NCBI GenBank assembly: GCA_025457845.1
Contig: JALOTO010000066.1
Location: 1 to 9,535, forward strand
Reading direction: 5' to 3'
Source of the DNA: Thermoplasmata archaeon
GTDB taxonomy: Archaea; Thermoplasmatota; Thermoplasmata; UBA10834
DNA length: 9,535 bases
Made by a program: the position numbers and the translations under genes. A model generated the notes under the pieces. It was not told the DNA's origin, did not search any database, and was given only the letters and a program-made list of their open reading frames with translations. Below, one piece after another: positions 1-6,403 of the stretch; position 1 is the stretch's first letter, and each line of letters begins with the position of its first letter.

Positions 1-26
1 GCATCGCACCTACCGACAAGTTCTAG
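1..26 (+). CDS. Possible 3' end of an upstream gene (partial)
   Basis: One forward frame (codons starting at base 3) runs from the left edge to a TAG at 24-26 and would end a protein in IAPTDKF. I see no TATA-like box in the 40 bases between this stop and the next start, so the Memo gene may be co-transcribed with whatever lies upstream. Seven codons are too few to identify a product, and this could be a chance open stretch. Confidence 0.22.
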
Positions 27-66
27 AACCAAGCGGAAGCTATCTTCACCGGGGTGCGAGGAGGCC

Positions 67-888
67 ATGCGTCATCCATCGGTTGCGGGCCAGTTCTACT
101 CCGGGGACGAGAGGGGTCTCAGGGATGAGATCGACGAGTGTTTCACGGGACCACTCGGCCCGGGAAGCCTTCCAGAGGTGAACAGGAAGGGCCCGAGGAA
201 GGTCGTAGGCGGGGTGGCGCCACACGCGGGCTACATGTTCTCGGGCTCCGTCGCGGCCCATCTGTACTCGAGGATCGCCGAGGACGGGGTGCCCGCCACC
301 TTCGTCATCATAGGCCCGAACCACACGGGCCACGGGTCCGGCATCGCCGTCGTCACGGACGACTTCCAGACCCCGCTCGGGGTCGCGAAGGTCGACCGCG
401 AGGTGGCTAAGGCGGTCCGCAGGGACCTCGTCGACGAGGACGCGACCGCCCACTACTACGAGCACTCGATAGAGGTCCAGCTGCCGTTCATACAGTACCT
501 GACGGACGACTTCAGGTTCGTGCCCATCTGCATGGGCTTCCAGGACTACGACGCCGCGAGGTCGGTCGGGGAGGTCGTCCGCGACGCGCTCAAGGGCAAG
601 GACGCCGTGGTCGTCGCGTCGACGGACCTCTCCCACTACGTCACCGCGGCGACGGCGAGGGCCAAGGACGGGAAGGCGTTGGACGCGATAGTCAGCATGG
701 ACCCGAAGAGGCTGTTCGACGCCGTGAGGGATGAGAACATATCGATGTGCGGCTATGGCCCGGTCATGGCGACCATGACCGCCTGCGGCGGGGCCGAGGC
801 GAAGGTCCTTAAGTATGCGACCTCCGGCGACGTACGTCCCATGCGCGATGTCGTCGGGTACGCATCCGTCGTTTTCACCAAGAAGTGA
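67..888 (+). CDS. Memo-family protein (COG1355, AmmeMemoRadiSam protein B-like)
   Basis: A 273-residue protein, the usual length of the MEMO family. The start fits the family N-terminus (MRHPSVAGQFY), and a purine-rich GAGGAGG lies 2 bases before the ATG. The frame stays open to the left edge, but homologues begin here. Conserved landmarks visible: APHAGY with H53, GPNHTG with H86, EHSIEVQLPF with H133, STDLSHY with H190, and MCGYGP with C228. The equivalents of H53, H86 and C228 (H49, H81 and C244 in human MEMO1) form its metal-binding pocket. The fold resembles class III extradiol dioxygenases. In archaea and bacteria the family often accompanies AMMECR1 and radical-SAM partners; neither is in this window, and the precise reaction is unknown. 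The DUF2085 gene starts 14 bases downstream, suggesting one transcript. Family assignment is firm; function is not. Confidence 0.95.
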   Translation: MRHPSVAGQFYSGDERGLRDEIDECFTGPLGPGSLPEVNRKGPRKVVGGVAPHAGYMFSGSVAAHLYSRIAEDGVPATFVIIGPNHTGHGSGIAVVTDDFQTPLGVAKVDREVAKAVRRDLVDEDATAHYYEHSIEVQLPFIQYLTDDFRFVPICMGFQDYDAARSVGEVVRDALKGKDAVVVASTDLSHYVTAATARAKDGKALDAIVSMDPKRLFDAVRDENISMCGYGPVMATMTACGGAEAKVLKYATSGDVRPMRDVVGYASVVFTKK

Positions 889-902
889 TGTGAGGTCTTC
901 CC

Positions 903-1487
903 TTGAGGCTACGGTTCCCCGCGATAACGAGCAAGGTCGTGCTGGCGGCGTTCGCCTTCACCGCGTTCTGGGCCGCCCTCGTGGTCACCGCGCCTCTGAT
1001 GGTCCCGGAGGGCACCCTCACCGACCTGACAGGGGTGGTTGGCAGCCACGACAACGACGACCAGTTCGACTCGCTGAACCCGCTCCCCCACGCGGTCTAC
1101 TGGATAGGCGACGGCGAGTGCCACCAGATATCGGACAGGAGCTACTTCCTCAACGGCAACCAGATGCCGTTCTGCGCGAGGGACCTCGGGCTGTTCCTCG
1201 GCCTCGCGGCTGGGTTCGGCCTAGCGACATTCGTCGCGATAAGGATCCACCCGGTTCTGGTCCTCGCAGGGCTTGTCCCCATGGCGGTCGACGGCGGCGT
1301 ACAGCTGGTGACCGAGTACGAGTCGAACAACCCGCTCAGGCTGCTCACAGGACTGATCGCGGGGCTCGCCCTCTCCCTGCTGTTCGCCCACATGATCTTC
1401 GCCATACAGGACGGGCCCGTCAAGAAGAAGCCCACGCCGGCGGTCCCGCGGGAGAACCTCAGCAAGCCTGATATATCGACCAGGTAG
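903..1487 (+). CDS. DUF2085 family integral membrane protein
   Basis: A 194-residue membrane protein starting at a TTG, chosen because GAGGT (892-896) sits 6 bases upstream and the N-terminus then leads straight into a membrane segment (about residues 11-33). Family signatures are clear: CHQ at 73-75 followed by RSYFLNGNQMPFCARD (79-94) with C91, then a hydrophobic segment (about 95-112), another at 117-128, a PMAVDGGVQ motif (126-134), SNNPLR (141-146), and a last membrane helix (about 147-168). The tail (171-194) is hydrophilic and basic, probably cytoplasmic. The paired CHQ...C cysteines suggest a metal or disulfide site; that is inference. The biochemical role of DUF2085 is not established. 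It follows the Memo gene by 14 bases and is probably co-transcribed with it. Confidence 0.88.
   Translation: MRLRFPAITSKVVLAAFAFTAFWAALVVTAPLMVPEGTLTDLTGVVGSHDNDDQFDSLNPLPHAVYWIGDGECHQISDRSYFLNGNQMPFCARDLGLFLGLAAGFGLATFVAIRIHPVLVLAGLVPMAVDGGVQLVTEYESNNPLRLLTGLIAGLALSLLFAHMIFAIQDGPVKKKPTPAVPRENLSKPDISTR
1470..1477 (+). promoter_or_regulatory. Candidate TATA box for the first zinc-ribbon gene
   Basis: GATATATC lies inside the last codons of the DUF2085 gene, in otherwise GC-rich sequence. An archaeal transcript would start about 26 bases downstream, near 1500, just ahead of the hairpin at 1501-1522. The TATA may be fortuitous, with the gene simply read through from upstream. Confidence 0.35.
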
Positions 1488-1500
1488 TTCGCAGTTCCGA

Positions 1501-1522
1501 CCCCGGTCCCTGCGACCGAGGG
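1501..1522 (+). repeat. Leader hairpin before the first zinc-ribbon gene
   Basis: CCC (1501-1503) pairs with GGG (1520-1522), and CGGTC (1504-1508) with GACCG (1514-1518). A1519 is bulged and the loop is CCTGC. The 3' arm touches the Shine-Dalgarno region GGGAGGAT (1521-1528), so folding could mask ribosome binding. Seen by eye; stability was not computed. Confidence 0.4.
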
Positions 1523-1537
1523 GAGGATTGGTCCCAC

Positions 1538-2056
1538 ATGGAGACATTCGCCCCTACACCTGCTCCGCCGCCCGCGCCAGCCCAGTACACCCGCAACTGC
1601 ATCGCCTGCGGGAGGTCCATAGACTTCTCGGCCAACGTCTGCGCATACTGCGGCCACGACTACCGCGGCCAGGCACAGGCCTTCGTCCCGATCAAGCAGA
1701 AGAGTTCGAAGCCCGTCATCGGCGGCGTCCTCATACTTGTGGCCGGCATACTCGCCGTTGCCTGGGGCGCGATGTACCTCGCCCTGGACATCAACGGCCT
1801 CATGGACCCGGCCGATCTGCCGGAGGGAGTCACGTGGGAGGACATGCAGGGCATCATGGATGTGTGCGGCATCGTCTTCGCCGTCGCCGGCCTGGTCGCA
1901 GTGCTCGGCGGGGTGTTCGGGGTCATGAGGAAGCATTTCGCACTGGCCATAATCGGCGGGATATGCGGGCTGATCGGCCTCGGGTTCTTCGTCGGCTCTC
2001 TGCTGGCACTGATAGGTCTCATACTGGTGGCGATCTCGAGGAGCGAGTTCGACTGA
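1538..2056 (+). CDS. Zinc-ribbon membrane protein, paralog 1 of 3
   Basis: A 172-residue protein. After a proline/alanine-rich N-terminus (residues 6-15) comes a zinc ribbon, CIACGRS...NVCAYCGHDYR, with C21, C24, C35 and C38. Then hydrophobic segments at about 59-83, 105-130 and 134-167; the last is long enough for a re-entrant pair, giving three or four membrane passes. An acidic loop (about 84-104) lies between the first two. The protein ends in LALIGLILVAISRSEFD. GGGAGGAT (1521-1528) ends 9 bases before the ATG. The next two genes have the same architecture: ribbon, membrane core, and a C-terminus of serine, basic residue, variable residue, acidic residue, FD. The layout resembles zinc-ribbon/DUF4064-type small membrane proteins, but I cannot confirm a family. 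A sensory, scaffold or membrane-stress role is possible; function is unknown. Confidence 0.85.
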   Translation: METFAPTPAPPPAPAQYTRNCIACGRSIDFSANVCAYCGHDYRGQAQAFVPIKQKSSKPVIGGVLILVAGILAVAWGAMYLALDINGLMDPADLPEGVTWEDMQGIMDVCGIVFAVAGLVAVLGGVFGVMRKHFALAIIGGICGLIGLGFFVGSLLALIGLILVAISRSEFD

Positions 2057-2097
2057 GCCACAAGGATAGCGGTGCTGGCGGCCAGTAAATAATCATA

Positions 2098-2112
2098 AAT
2101 TTTATATATAAT
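2098..2112 (+). promoter_or_regulatory. Strong TATA box for the second zinc-ribbon gene
   Basis: The stretch 2086-2117 is the most AT-rich run nearby and contains AAATTTTATATATAA, a good archaeal TATA box with upstream A/T. Transcription should begin about 26 bases beyond the centre (about 2105), near 2131, which is the first base of the 12-bp hairpin. Confidence 0.7.
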
Positions 2113-2130
2113 CTAAATGGTTTACATGGC

Positions 2131-2160
2131 TTGGAAGCGGGGCAGACCCCCCGCTTCCGA
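2131..2160 (+). repeat. 12-bp hairpin at the predicted transcript start of paralog 2
   Basis: TTGGAAGCGGGG (2131-2142) pairs with CCCCGCTTCCGA (2149-2160): 12 consecutive pairs, one of them U-G, closing a six-base loop CAGACC. The predicted start from the TATA box falls on the 5' arm, so the mRNA would begin with this stem. The Shine-Dalgarno GGTGA (2169-2173) follows 8 bases after it. No T-run follows, so it does not look like a terminator for the upstream gene. Possible roles: protection of the 5' end, a protein-binding site, or translational control. Confidence 0.8.
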
Positions 2161-2176
2161 TACGGGAAGGTGAAGG

Positions 2177-2671
2177 ATGGCTTCAGCTCCAGTTGGGACA
2201 GCTCAGACGAGGAATTGTGTGTCTTGTGGACGCTCCATAGCGTTCGACGCGAACGTGTGTCCGCACTGTGGACACGACTACAGGGTTGCGGCCGGACCGG
2301 TGAAGCACGAGAAGGGCTTCCTGTCGATGGTCGGCGGGATATGCATCCTCATCGCGGGCCTTATGGGGATCGTGACCGGCGCGATCCTGATGGCCATAGA
2401 CGTGAACGACCTGGGCGACTACGGGATATCCGGCCTCAGTGACATCGAGGACATGGTAGACGACATACTGACCGTCTGCGGCGCGATATTCCTCATCCTG
2501 GGGCTCATAGTGGCCCTCGGCGGGTTCTTCGGGATCCAGAGGAAGCACTTCGGCATCGTCATCCTGGGCGGCGTCCTGGGTCTGTTCATGTTCGGGCCCT
2601 ACATGCTCGGGAGCCTGTTGGCGCTTGTCGGCCTCATACTGGTCGCGGTGTCCAAGAAGGACTTCGACTGA
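2177..2671 (+). CDS. Zinc-ribbon membrane protein, paralog 2 of 3
   Basis: A 164-residue protein with a short N-terminus and then the zinc ribbon CVSCGRSIAFDANVCPHCGHDYR, with C14, C17, C28 and C31. Hydrophobic segments lie at about 49-73, 97-120 and 124-158, and an acidic outer loop (about 74-96, rich in D and E) separates the first two. It ends GSLLALVGLILVAVSKKDFD, nearly the same as paralog 1. The basic spacer QRKHFG (121-126) before the last hydrophobic block matches MRKHFA in paralog 1 and QRKSFA in paralog 3. GGTGA sits 3 bases before the ATG. The gene has the best promoter of the three plus a strong leader hairpin, so it is probably regulated separately. Function unknown; the membrane and zinc-ribbon calls are secure. 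Confidence 0.88.
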   Translation: MASAPVGTAQTRNCVSCGRSIAFDANVCPHCGHDYRVAAGPVKHEKGFLSMVGGICILIAGLMGIVTGAILMAIDVNDLGDYGISGLSDIEDMVDDILTVCGAIFLILGLIVALGGFFGIQRKHFGIVILGGVLGLFMFGPYMLGSLLALVGLILVAVSKKDFD

Positions 2672-2731
2672 GCCTGGACCGGGCGCGTTCGAGGAAACCC
2701 GACAAACCCATTCAACATCCATTTCTTGCGG

Positions 2732-2757
2732 CTTTCTTGAGAAAGGATAATCTATCC
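2732..2757 (+). promoter_or_regulatory. Two abutting palindromes in the promoter region of paralog 3
   Basis: CTTTCT-TG-AGAAAG (2732-2745) is immediately followed by GGATA-ATC-TATCC (2745-2757), sharing one base. Both are exact dyads. The second overlaps the only AT-rich, TATA-like stretch (about 2747-2755) upstream of the gene, placing transcript start near 2776. They could be transcription-factor operators. No factor can be assigned. Confidence 0.4.
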
Positions 2758-2777
2758 GTCCAGTCAATCGGAACATC

Positions 2778-2791
2778 GGGCCCTACGGCCC
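2778..2791 (+). repeat. Short leader hairpin before paralog 3
   Basis: GGGCC (2778-2782) pairs with GGCCC (2787-2791) around a four-base loop CTAC. It lies at the predicted transcript start and 13 bases before the Shine-Dalgarno GAGGAGTGAT. It is short, and its weight comes mainly from occupying the same position as the other leader hairpins. Confidence 0.35.
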
Positions 2792-2817
2792 CTAAGGATC
2801 GACAGAGGAGTGATTCG

Positions 2818-3255
2818 ATGGCGACATCTGGCGCTCAGTCAACCAGGAACTGCGTCTCCTGCGGGAGGTCTTTCTCGTGGGATGCGAACGTGTGCCCGTA
2901 CTGCGGGCACGACTATAGGGTCGCGATGGCCCCGCCGAGGAAGGAGCACGGGATTCTGGCCCCGCTCGGGGGCGTTTTCATACTGCTCGGGGCGCTGGCC
3001 TACATCGTCATCGGCGGGCTCATTGCAGCCGGCAGCACGATCGCGCTCATGCCGAGCTTCGGGACGAGCGCGATCGGGATAATCTGCGGCATTGTCGTCC
3101 TCATAATCGGGGTCGTGTCGCTCCTCGGTGGCATCAACGCGATCCAGAGGAAGAGCTTCGCGATGGCCATAATAGGCGGTATACTGACCCTTCCGACCAT
3201 CATAGGCCTGATAGGGCTGATACTGGTCGCGGTGTCGAGGGACGACTTCGACTGA
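2818..3255 (+). CDS. Zinc-ribbon membrane protein, paralog 3 of 3
   Basis: A 145-residue protein. The start at 2818 is chosen because GAGGAGTGAT (2805-2814), an almost ideal archaeal Shine-Dalgarno, precedes it, and because the N-terminus then matches paralog 2. A frame extension back to 2737 would pass through promoter-like sequence. Zinc ribbon CVSCGRSFSWDANVCPYCGHDYR with C12, C15, C26 and C29. Hydrophobic segments at about 46-72, 84-108 and 113-140. Unlike its two paralogs it lacks the acidic outer loop; only about 10 residues (73-83) join the first two segments. It ends LILVAVSRDDFD. It is convergent with the RPA-partner gene, 45 bases away. Function unknown. Confidence 0.86.
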   Translation: MATSGAQSTRNCVSCGRSFSWDANVCPYCGHDYRVAMAPPRKEHGILAPLGGVFILLGALAYIVIGGLIAAGSTIALMPSFGTSAIGIICGIVVLIIGVVSLLGGINAIQRKSFAMAIIGGILTLPTIIGLIGLILVAVSRDDFD

Positions 3256-3262
3256 GAAGTCG
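3243..3262 (+). repeat. Hairpin across the stop codon of paralog 3
   Basis: CGACTTC (3243-3249) pairs with GAAGTCG (3256-3262), a 7-bp stem whose loop GACTGA contains the TGA. It could mark the mRNA 3' end between convergent genes. No T-run follows, so it is not a typical archaeal terminator. Paralogs 1 and 2 share the TTCGACTGAGCC stop context but cannot form this stem. Confidence 0.4.
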
Positions 3263-3300
3263 GCTCCGGCCATACGACCGAAACCGCTTACCCATTTCCT

Positions 3301-4224
3301 TCAGATCTTCTTCATCATGCCCAGCTCGGGCTCGTAGACATCGCCCTTGTCGAGCAGGCTGGCGACTACCTCCTCGAGCCGGACCTTGTCCATCTTCTTC
3401 CCCTTCGCGGCCTCCACGATGGAGTCCCAGGGGGCGCCCTTGCCCTTGTCCAGCGACTCGATGATCTTCAGCACGGCCTCCTCCTCGTCGGCGCCGATCT
3501 TGACCTCGTGCATCTGCTCCTCGCCCTTGACGGCCTTCTCCTCCCTCACGGCGGCCTTCGGCGCTGGAGCGCGGCGCTCCGGCGTCCCCTCTGGCCTCGG
3601 CCCGATGTCGGGGAGTATGGTCCTGAGCGCGTCGGCCGCGCTCCTCCTGAACCTCTCCACGTCCACGTCCTTGTAGTAGTCGAGGGCCCTCACGACGCCG
3701 TCGGCCAGGTTGCCGGTGTGGCCGAGCTTGACCAGGCCGGCCACGGTCGGCTGCCCCATCTTCATCGCGTCCTTGACCGCCTCGGCCCGCCTGAGCGTGC
3801 TCTTCGCCGTCTCGAGGACCCAGAGGTCCCTCGCGTCGGCGTCGACGACCGCTATGCGTTCCGGCCTTATGCTGAGGTACTTCACGCCCTCCTCGGGCGT
3901 GTACGCCCTGCTCTTCCCGACGATCGCGACGAACGCCGGTGGCTGGATCTTGGAGAGCGCGGCGGCGGCCGCCGGCTGGAACTCCCCTGCGGATATGTAG
4001 AACGTGCCCGTCGGGTCCGTGACCCTGGCCCTGTACCGGGGCTTCCCGGGCTCCCCCATGTCCTCGACGTCGGTGACCACGCCGACGACGAACATCCTGT
4101 TGACCTTCGCGCCCAGCGGGGTGACTATGTAGGACACGGGCTTCTCCCCCTCGCCGGTGTGCTCGAGCGTCGAGGAGTTGTACTCCTCGGCGAAGACGCG
4201 CCACGCGACCTCGCGGAGGTTCAT
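3301..4224 (-). CDS. RPA-associated protein (COG3390) with MCM-like C-terminal winged helix
   Basis: A 307-residue partner of archaeal RPA. Its ATG overlaps the RPA stop in ATGA (4221-4224), so the two are translationally coupled; this overlap fixes the start. Residues about 40-125 form an OB fold (VNRMFVVGVVTDVED...YRARVTDPTGTFYISAGEF). A helical region (about 130-205) and a charged, proline-containing linker (205-245) follow. Residues about 246-303 look like a winged helix ending LLDKGDVYEPELGMMKKI, resembling the C-terminal winged helices of archaeal MCM and of RPA32. Known for the family: COG3390 genes sit beside RPA in euryarchaea, and in Haloferax the products work with their cognate RPA. 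Inferred role: RPA subunit or loading partner in replication and repair. The RPA-linked phosphoesterase gene found in some haloarchaea is not next to it. Confidence 0.9.
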   Translation of the reverse strand: MNLREVAWRVFAEEYNSSTLEHTGEGEKPVSYIVTPLGAKVNRMFVVGVVTDVEDMGEPGKPRYRARVTDPTGTFYISAGEFQPAAAAALSKIQPPAFVAIVGKSRAYTPEEGVKYLSIRPERIAVVDADARDLWVLETAKSTLRRAEAVKDAMKMGQPTVAGLVKLGHTGNLADGVVRALDYYKDVDVERFRRSAADALRTILPDIGPRPEGTPERRAPAPKAAVREEKAVKGEEQMHEVKIGADEEEAVLKIIESLDKGKGAPWDSIVEAAKGKKMDKVRLEEVVASLLDKGDVYEPELGMMKKI

Positions 4225-5540
4225 TCCTCTCCCTCCAGCTCGACCAGGAGGCGTTCGACCTCGGGCTTGACGTCCTCCTTGGCGTAGGCCGCCTCCCTGA
4301 CAATCATCGAGAGGCCGTACGTGTCGGCCGTGATGTTGCCCGTGGCCGTCATGGCCTTGAAGGTCAGCTGCTCCTCCATCACGTCCTTCAGGTAATCGAA
4401 GTTCATCGACTGCTTCGCCTTCTGGATGCACTCGTCCAGGGTGGTGTCGAGCATCCTCTCCGTGATGTCCCTGCCGAGGACGACGCTGACCGCCCCGCTG
4501 CCGTCGTCGAGTATGGCCTTGACCCTGAGGTCGGGCGTCCCGTCGACGCGCCCGTGGACCTTGCAGGTGCCCTTCTGGAGCGCGCGCTTGCACTCTGGGC
4601 AGCGCATTATGAGGCCCGAGCCCTCCCGGACCTCGATTATGACCCCCTTGACAGTCACGTCGCTGGCCCCTCCGGCCTGGGCGACCTCGCCTATCAGCCT
4701 GGCGCCGGTCTTCTTGAGCTCCTCGGCGCTGGGGAACTTCTCCTTGACCCTCATGACCTCGGCCCGCTCGTCGAAGCTGAGCTGGGGCACGCCCCTGTAG
4801 GACTTGACGACGCCCCTCGATATGCGGACGACCTCGTCCTGCTTCAGCTTGAAGTCGGACCATGCCGTGAACGGGACCTTGCCGGTCTCGTCGGCGACGA
4901 CCCCCGAGAATATCCTCTTCTGCTGGCCCTGGACGGAGACCTCGCGTTCATCCACGGCCAGTATGCGCCCCTTGACCTCGACGAAGCCCATGCTCTCCCT
5001 GAGTTGGCCGACCGTCACGACCTTGGGCGGCCCGGAGGCCACCTGCGCGTCGGTGATGGTGGACGGGTCCTCCTTCTTGATGGTGACCCTGTTGCCGAAG
5101 TTGACCTGGACCCTCCCCTGGTACTCCCTCGTGTACGCGCCCCTGACCGAGATGACCTCGCCCTTCGAGAGCTGCAGCCCCTCGATCTCCCAGGCGGTGT
5201 AAGGGAGCGTGGTCGAGTCGTCCCCTATGAGCCCGTAGATGATCCTCTTCTTCTCGCCCTTGGCCGTGACCTCCTTCTCGGTGGCCGACAGCACCCTGGC
5301 GACGAAGTCGACGTTCGGCTCGCTCGGCCTGAGCTCCGCGAGCTTCCTCTGGAACCCCGCCGAGAACCCCTCCGCGTCCCCGCCGTGCCTCTTGACGATG
5401 GTCCTCTTGGCCATCGGTATGCTCAGCTTGTAGACGTCGACGCACTTGCGGAGCTCCTCAGCGATCTCCTCTTCAGACAACTTGTTCCCGAGCGCCCTGG
5501 CGATCTCCTGGATGTGGGGCGCTAGATTCTCTATCTGCAT
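4221..5540 (-). CDS. rpa: Replication protein A, single-stranded DNA-binding, three OB folds and zinc finger
   Basis: A 439-residue euryarchaeal RPA, which coats single-stranded DNA in replication and repair. The N-terminal 60 residues are helical (KLSEEEIAEELRKCVDVY). Then OB folds at about 70-157 (VDFVARVLSATEKEV...LIGDDSTTLPYTAW), about 176-266 (GFVEVKGRILAVDEREV...VVADETGKVPFTAW) and about 293-420. The third holds a zinc finger C314-x2-C317-x8-C326-x2-H329 (MRCPEC...GTCKVH). The start at 5540 is preceded by GGGGGAT, and the N-terminus fits the family. A frame extension upstream to 5792 runs over the promoter and the end of the next gene. First gene of a two-gene operon with its COG3390 partner. 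It has its own promoter (TATA at 5602-5611), so it is separated from the methyltransferase upstream on the same strand. Confidence 0.95.
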   Translation of the reverse strand: MQIENLAPHIQEIARALGNKLSEEEIAEELRKCVDVYKLSIPMAKRTIVKRHGGDAEGFSAGFQRKLAELRPSEPNVDFVARVLSATEKEVTAKGEKKRIIYGLIGDDSTTLPYTAWEIEGLQLSKGEVISVRGAYTREYQGRVQVNFGNRVTIKKEDPSTITDAQVASGPPKVVTVGQLRESMGFVEVKGRILAVDEREVSVQGQQKRIFSGVVADETGKVPFTAWSDFKLKQDEVVRISRGVVKSYRGVPQLSFDERAEVMRVKEKFPSAEELKKTGARLIGEVAQAGGASDVTVKGVIIEVREGSGLIMRCPECKRALQKGTCKVHGRVDGTPDLRVKAILDDGSGAVSVVLGRDITERMLDTTLDECIQKAKQSMNFDYLKDVMEEQLTFKAMTATGNITADTYGLSMIVREAAYAKEDVKPEVERLLVELEGEE

Positions 5541-5554
5541 GATAATCCCCCTTG

Positions 5555-5611
5555 AGCAGCCGTTTCCCTTCTGTGCTGCTAGGCACGGAACCCCCCTTCT
5601 GCATATAAATC
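5555..5611 (-). promoter_or_regulatory. RPA promoter: TATA box and leader stem
   Basis: Read on the minus strand, ATTTATATG (5611-5603) is a good archaeal TATA box 60-70 bases before the RPA start. Transcript start is expected near 5580. There AGCAGC (5580-5575) can pair with GCTGCT (5560-5555) across a 14-base loop, so the leader may open with a weak hairpin before GGGGGAT. The TATA is convincing; the stem is marginal. Confidence 0.6.
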
Positions 5612-5638
5612 TCTGGACCACAGGCAGCCGAAAGTGCC

Positions 5639-6403
5639 TTACCTCCCCTCGGCCGCCAGGAACCCCCTGACGCGCTCCATGTCCCACACGAGCAGGGAGA
5701 TCTCCTCCCTGTTCTCGATGGTGGGCACCCCCTCGTACGCCCTCCTCATCTCCTCCACCGCCGCCGAGTGGACCTCCTCGGGGACGTCCCACTGGTCCGA
5801 GAAGATGCGGGCGCCGAACTTCCTGAGCGCCTCGGCGGTGTCGTGGACGTGGACGTTGGTGGCGATGCGCATGGTCTCATCCGGCTTGAGGAAGTTGGAC
5901 AGCTCCCTCTCCCTGAGCCCTGGATGCTTCACCTCGTATCCTCGTCTGGCGCATGCGCCGTCGTAGGACATCCTGAGCCTCTCGTACGGCGAGTCGTCGT
6001 CCCTTACGGTCGAGACCGAGACGAACCTGCCCTCAGTCACCCTGGCCACCTCGCCTAGCGCGCATCTCCAGGTGGAGATGAGGTGCATGACGTGGACGCT
6101 GACGGCGGAGCCGAAGGCGCGGTCCCTGAACGGCAGGGCGCAGAGGTCCGCCTTGAGAAGGTCCCTCACCCCCTTCGCCATGGCCTTCTCGAGCATTCGG
6201 GAGGAGATGTCGACGCCGACCACGTCGAACCCCCTGGACTGGAGGGGGGACGAGAACCTGCCAGTGCCCGTCCCGGCATCGAGGACCCTCCTCCTCTTGT
6301 CGAGGACGAGGTCCATCGCCTCGAGGACGGAGTCCATGATCGTCGGGGGGAGCCCCCTCGTATCGTCATAAATCTCGGCTACGCGGTCGAAGGACTTCGC
6401 CAA
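5639..6403 (-). CDS. Class I SAM-dependent methyltransferase (UbiE/COQ5-like fold)
   Basis: A 254-residue enzyme starting at TTG. GGAGTGA on the minus strand lies about 6 bases upstream, and the N-terminus SFDRVAEIYDDTRGLPP is typical of methyltransferases of this group. The SAM-binding glycine motif RVLDAGTGTGRFS spans 39-51. The acidic residue ending strand 2 is D65 (VVGVDIS). Then KADLCALPFRD (84-94) and SVHVMHLI (102-109) fit motifs III and IV. The C-terminal third is less conserved and probably defines the substrate, which cannot be read from sequence. The gene lies upstream of RPA on the same strand, but 98 bases containing a separate TATA box lie between them, so a functional link to RPA is not implied. 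It is divergent from the C11 peptidase. Confidence 0.88.
   Translation of the reverse strand: MAKSFDRVAEIYDDTRGLPPTIMDSVLEAMDLVLDKRRRVLDAGTGTGRFSSPLQSRGFDVVGVDISSRMLEKAMAKGVRDLLKADLCALPFRDRAFGSAVSVHVMHLISTWRCALGEVARVTEGRFVSVSTVRDDDSPYERLRMSYDGACARRGYEVKHPGLRERELSNFLKPDETMRIATNVHVHDTAEALRKFGARIFSDQWDVPEEVHSAAVEEMRRAYEGVPTIENREEISLLVWDMERVRGFLAAEGR

Noticed and set aside
2737..2817. A 27-residue N-terminal extension of zinc-ribbon paralog 3.
   Set aside because: It would cover the palindromes and leader hairpin; an almost ideal Shine-Dalgarno precedes the ATG at 2818, and the paralogs have short N-termini.
1538..3255. A mobile element or integrated cassette carrying the three similar genes.
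   Set aside because: No terminal repeats, transposase, integrase or composition shift is visible; simple tandem gene duplication explains them.
4225..4863. A 213-residue N-terminal extension of the RPA-associated protein, in frame back to 4863.
   Set aside because: It overlaps the RPA coding sequence in another frame and is low-complexity Gly/Arg/Gln-rich. The ATG in the ATGA overlap is the natural start.
4554..5525. A 323-residue plus-strand open frame opposite RPA.
   Set aside because: It is antisense to a confident RPA gene, rich in Leu/Asp/Arg with no motifs.
5541..5792. An 84-residue N-terminal extension of RPA.
   Set aside because: It crosses a TATA box and the methyltransferase 3' end; a good Shine-Dalgarno and the family-like N-terminus lie at 5540.
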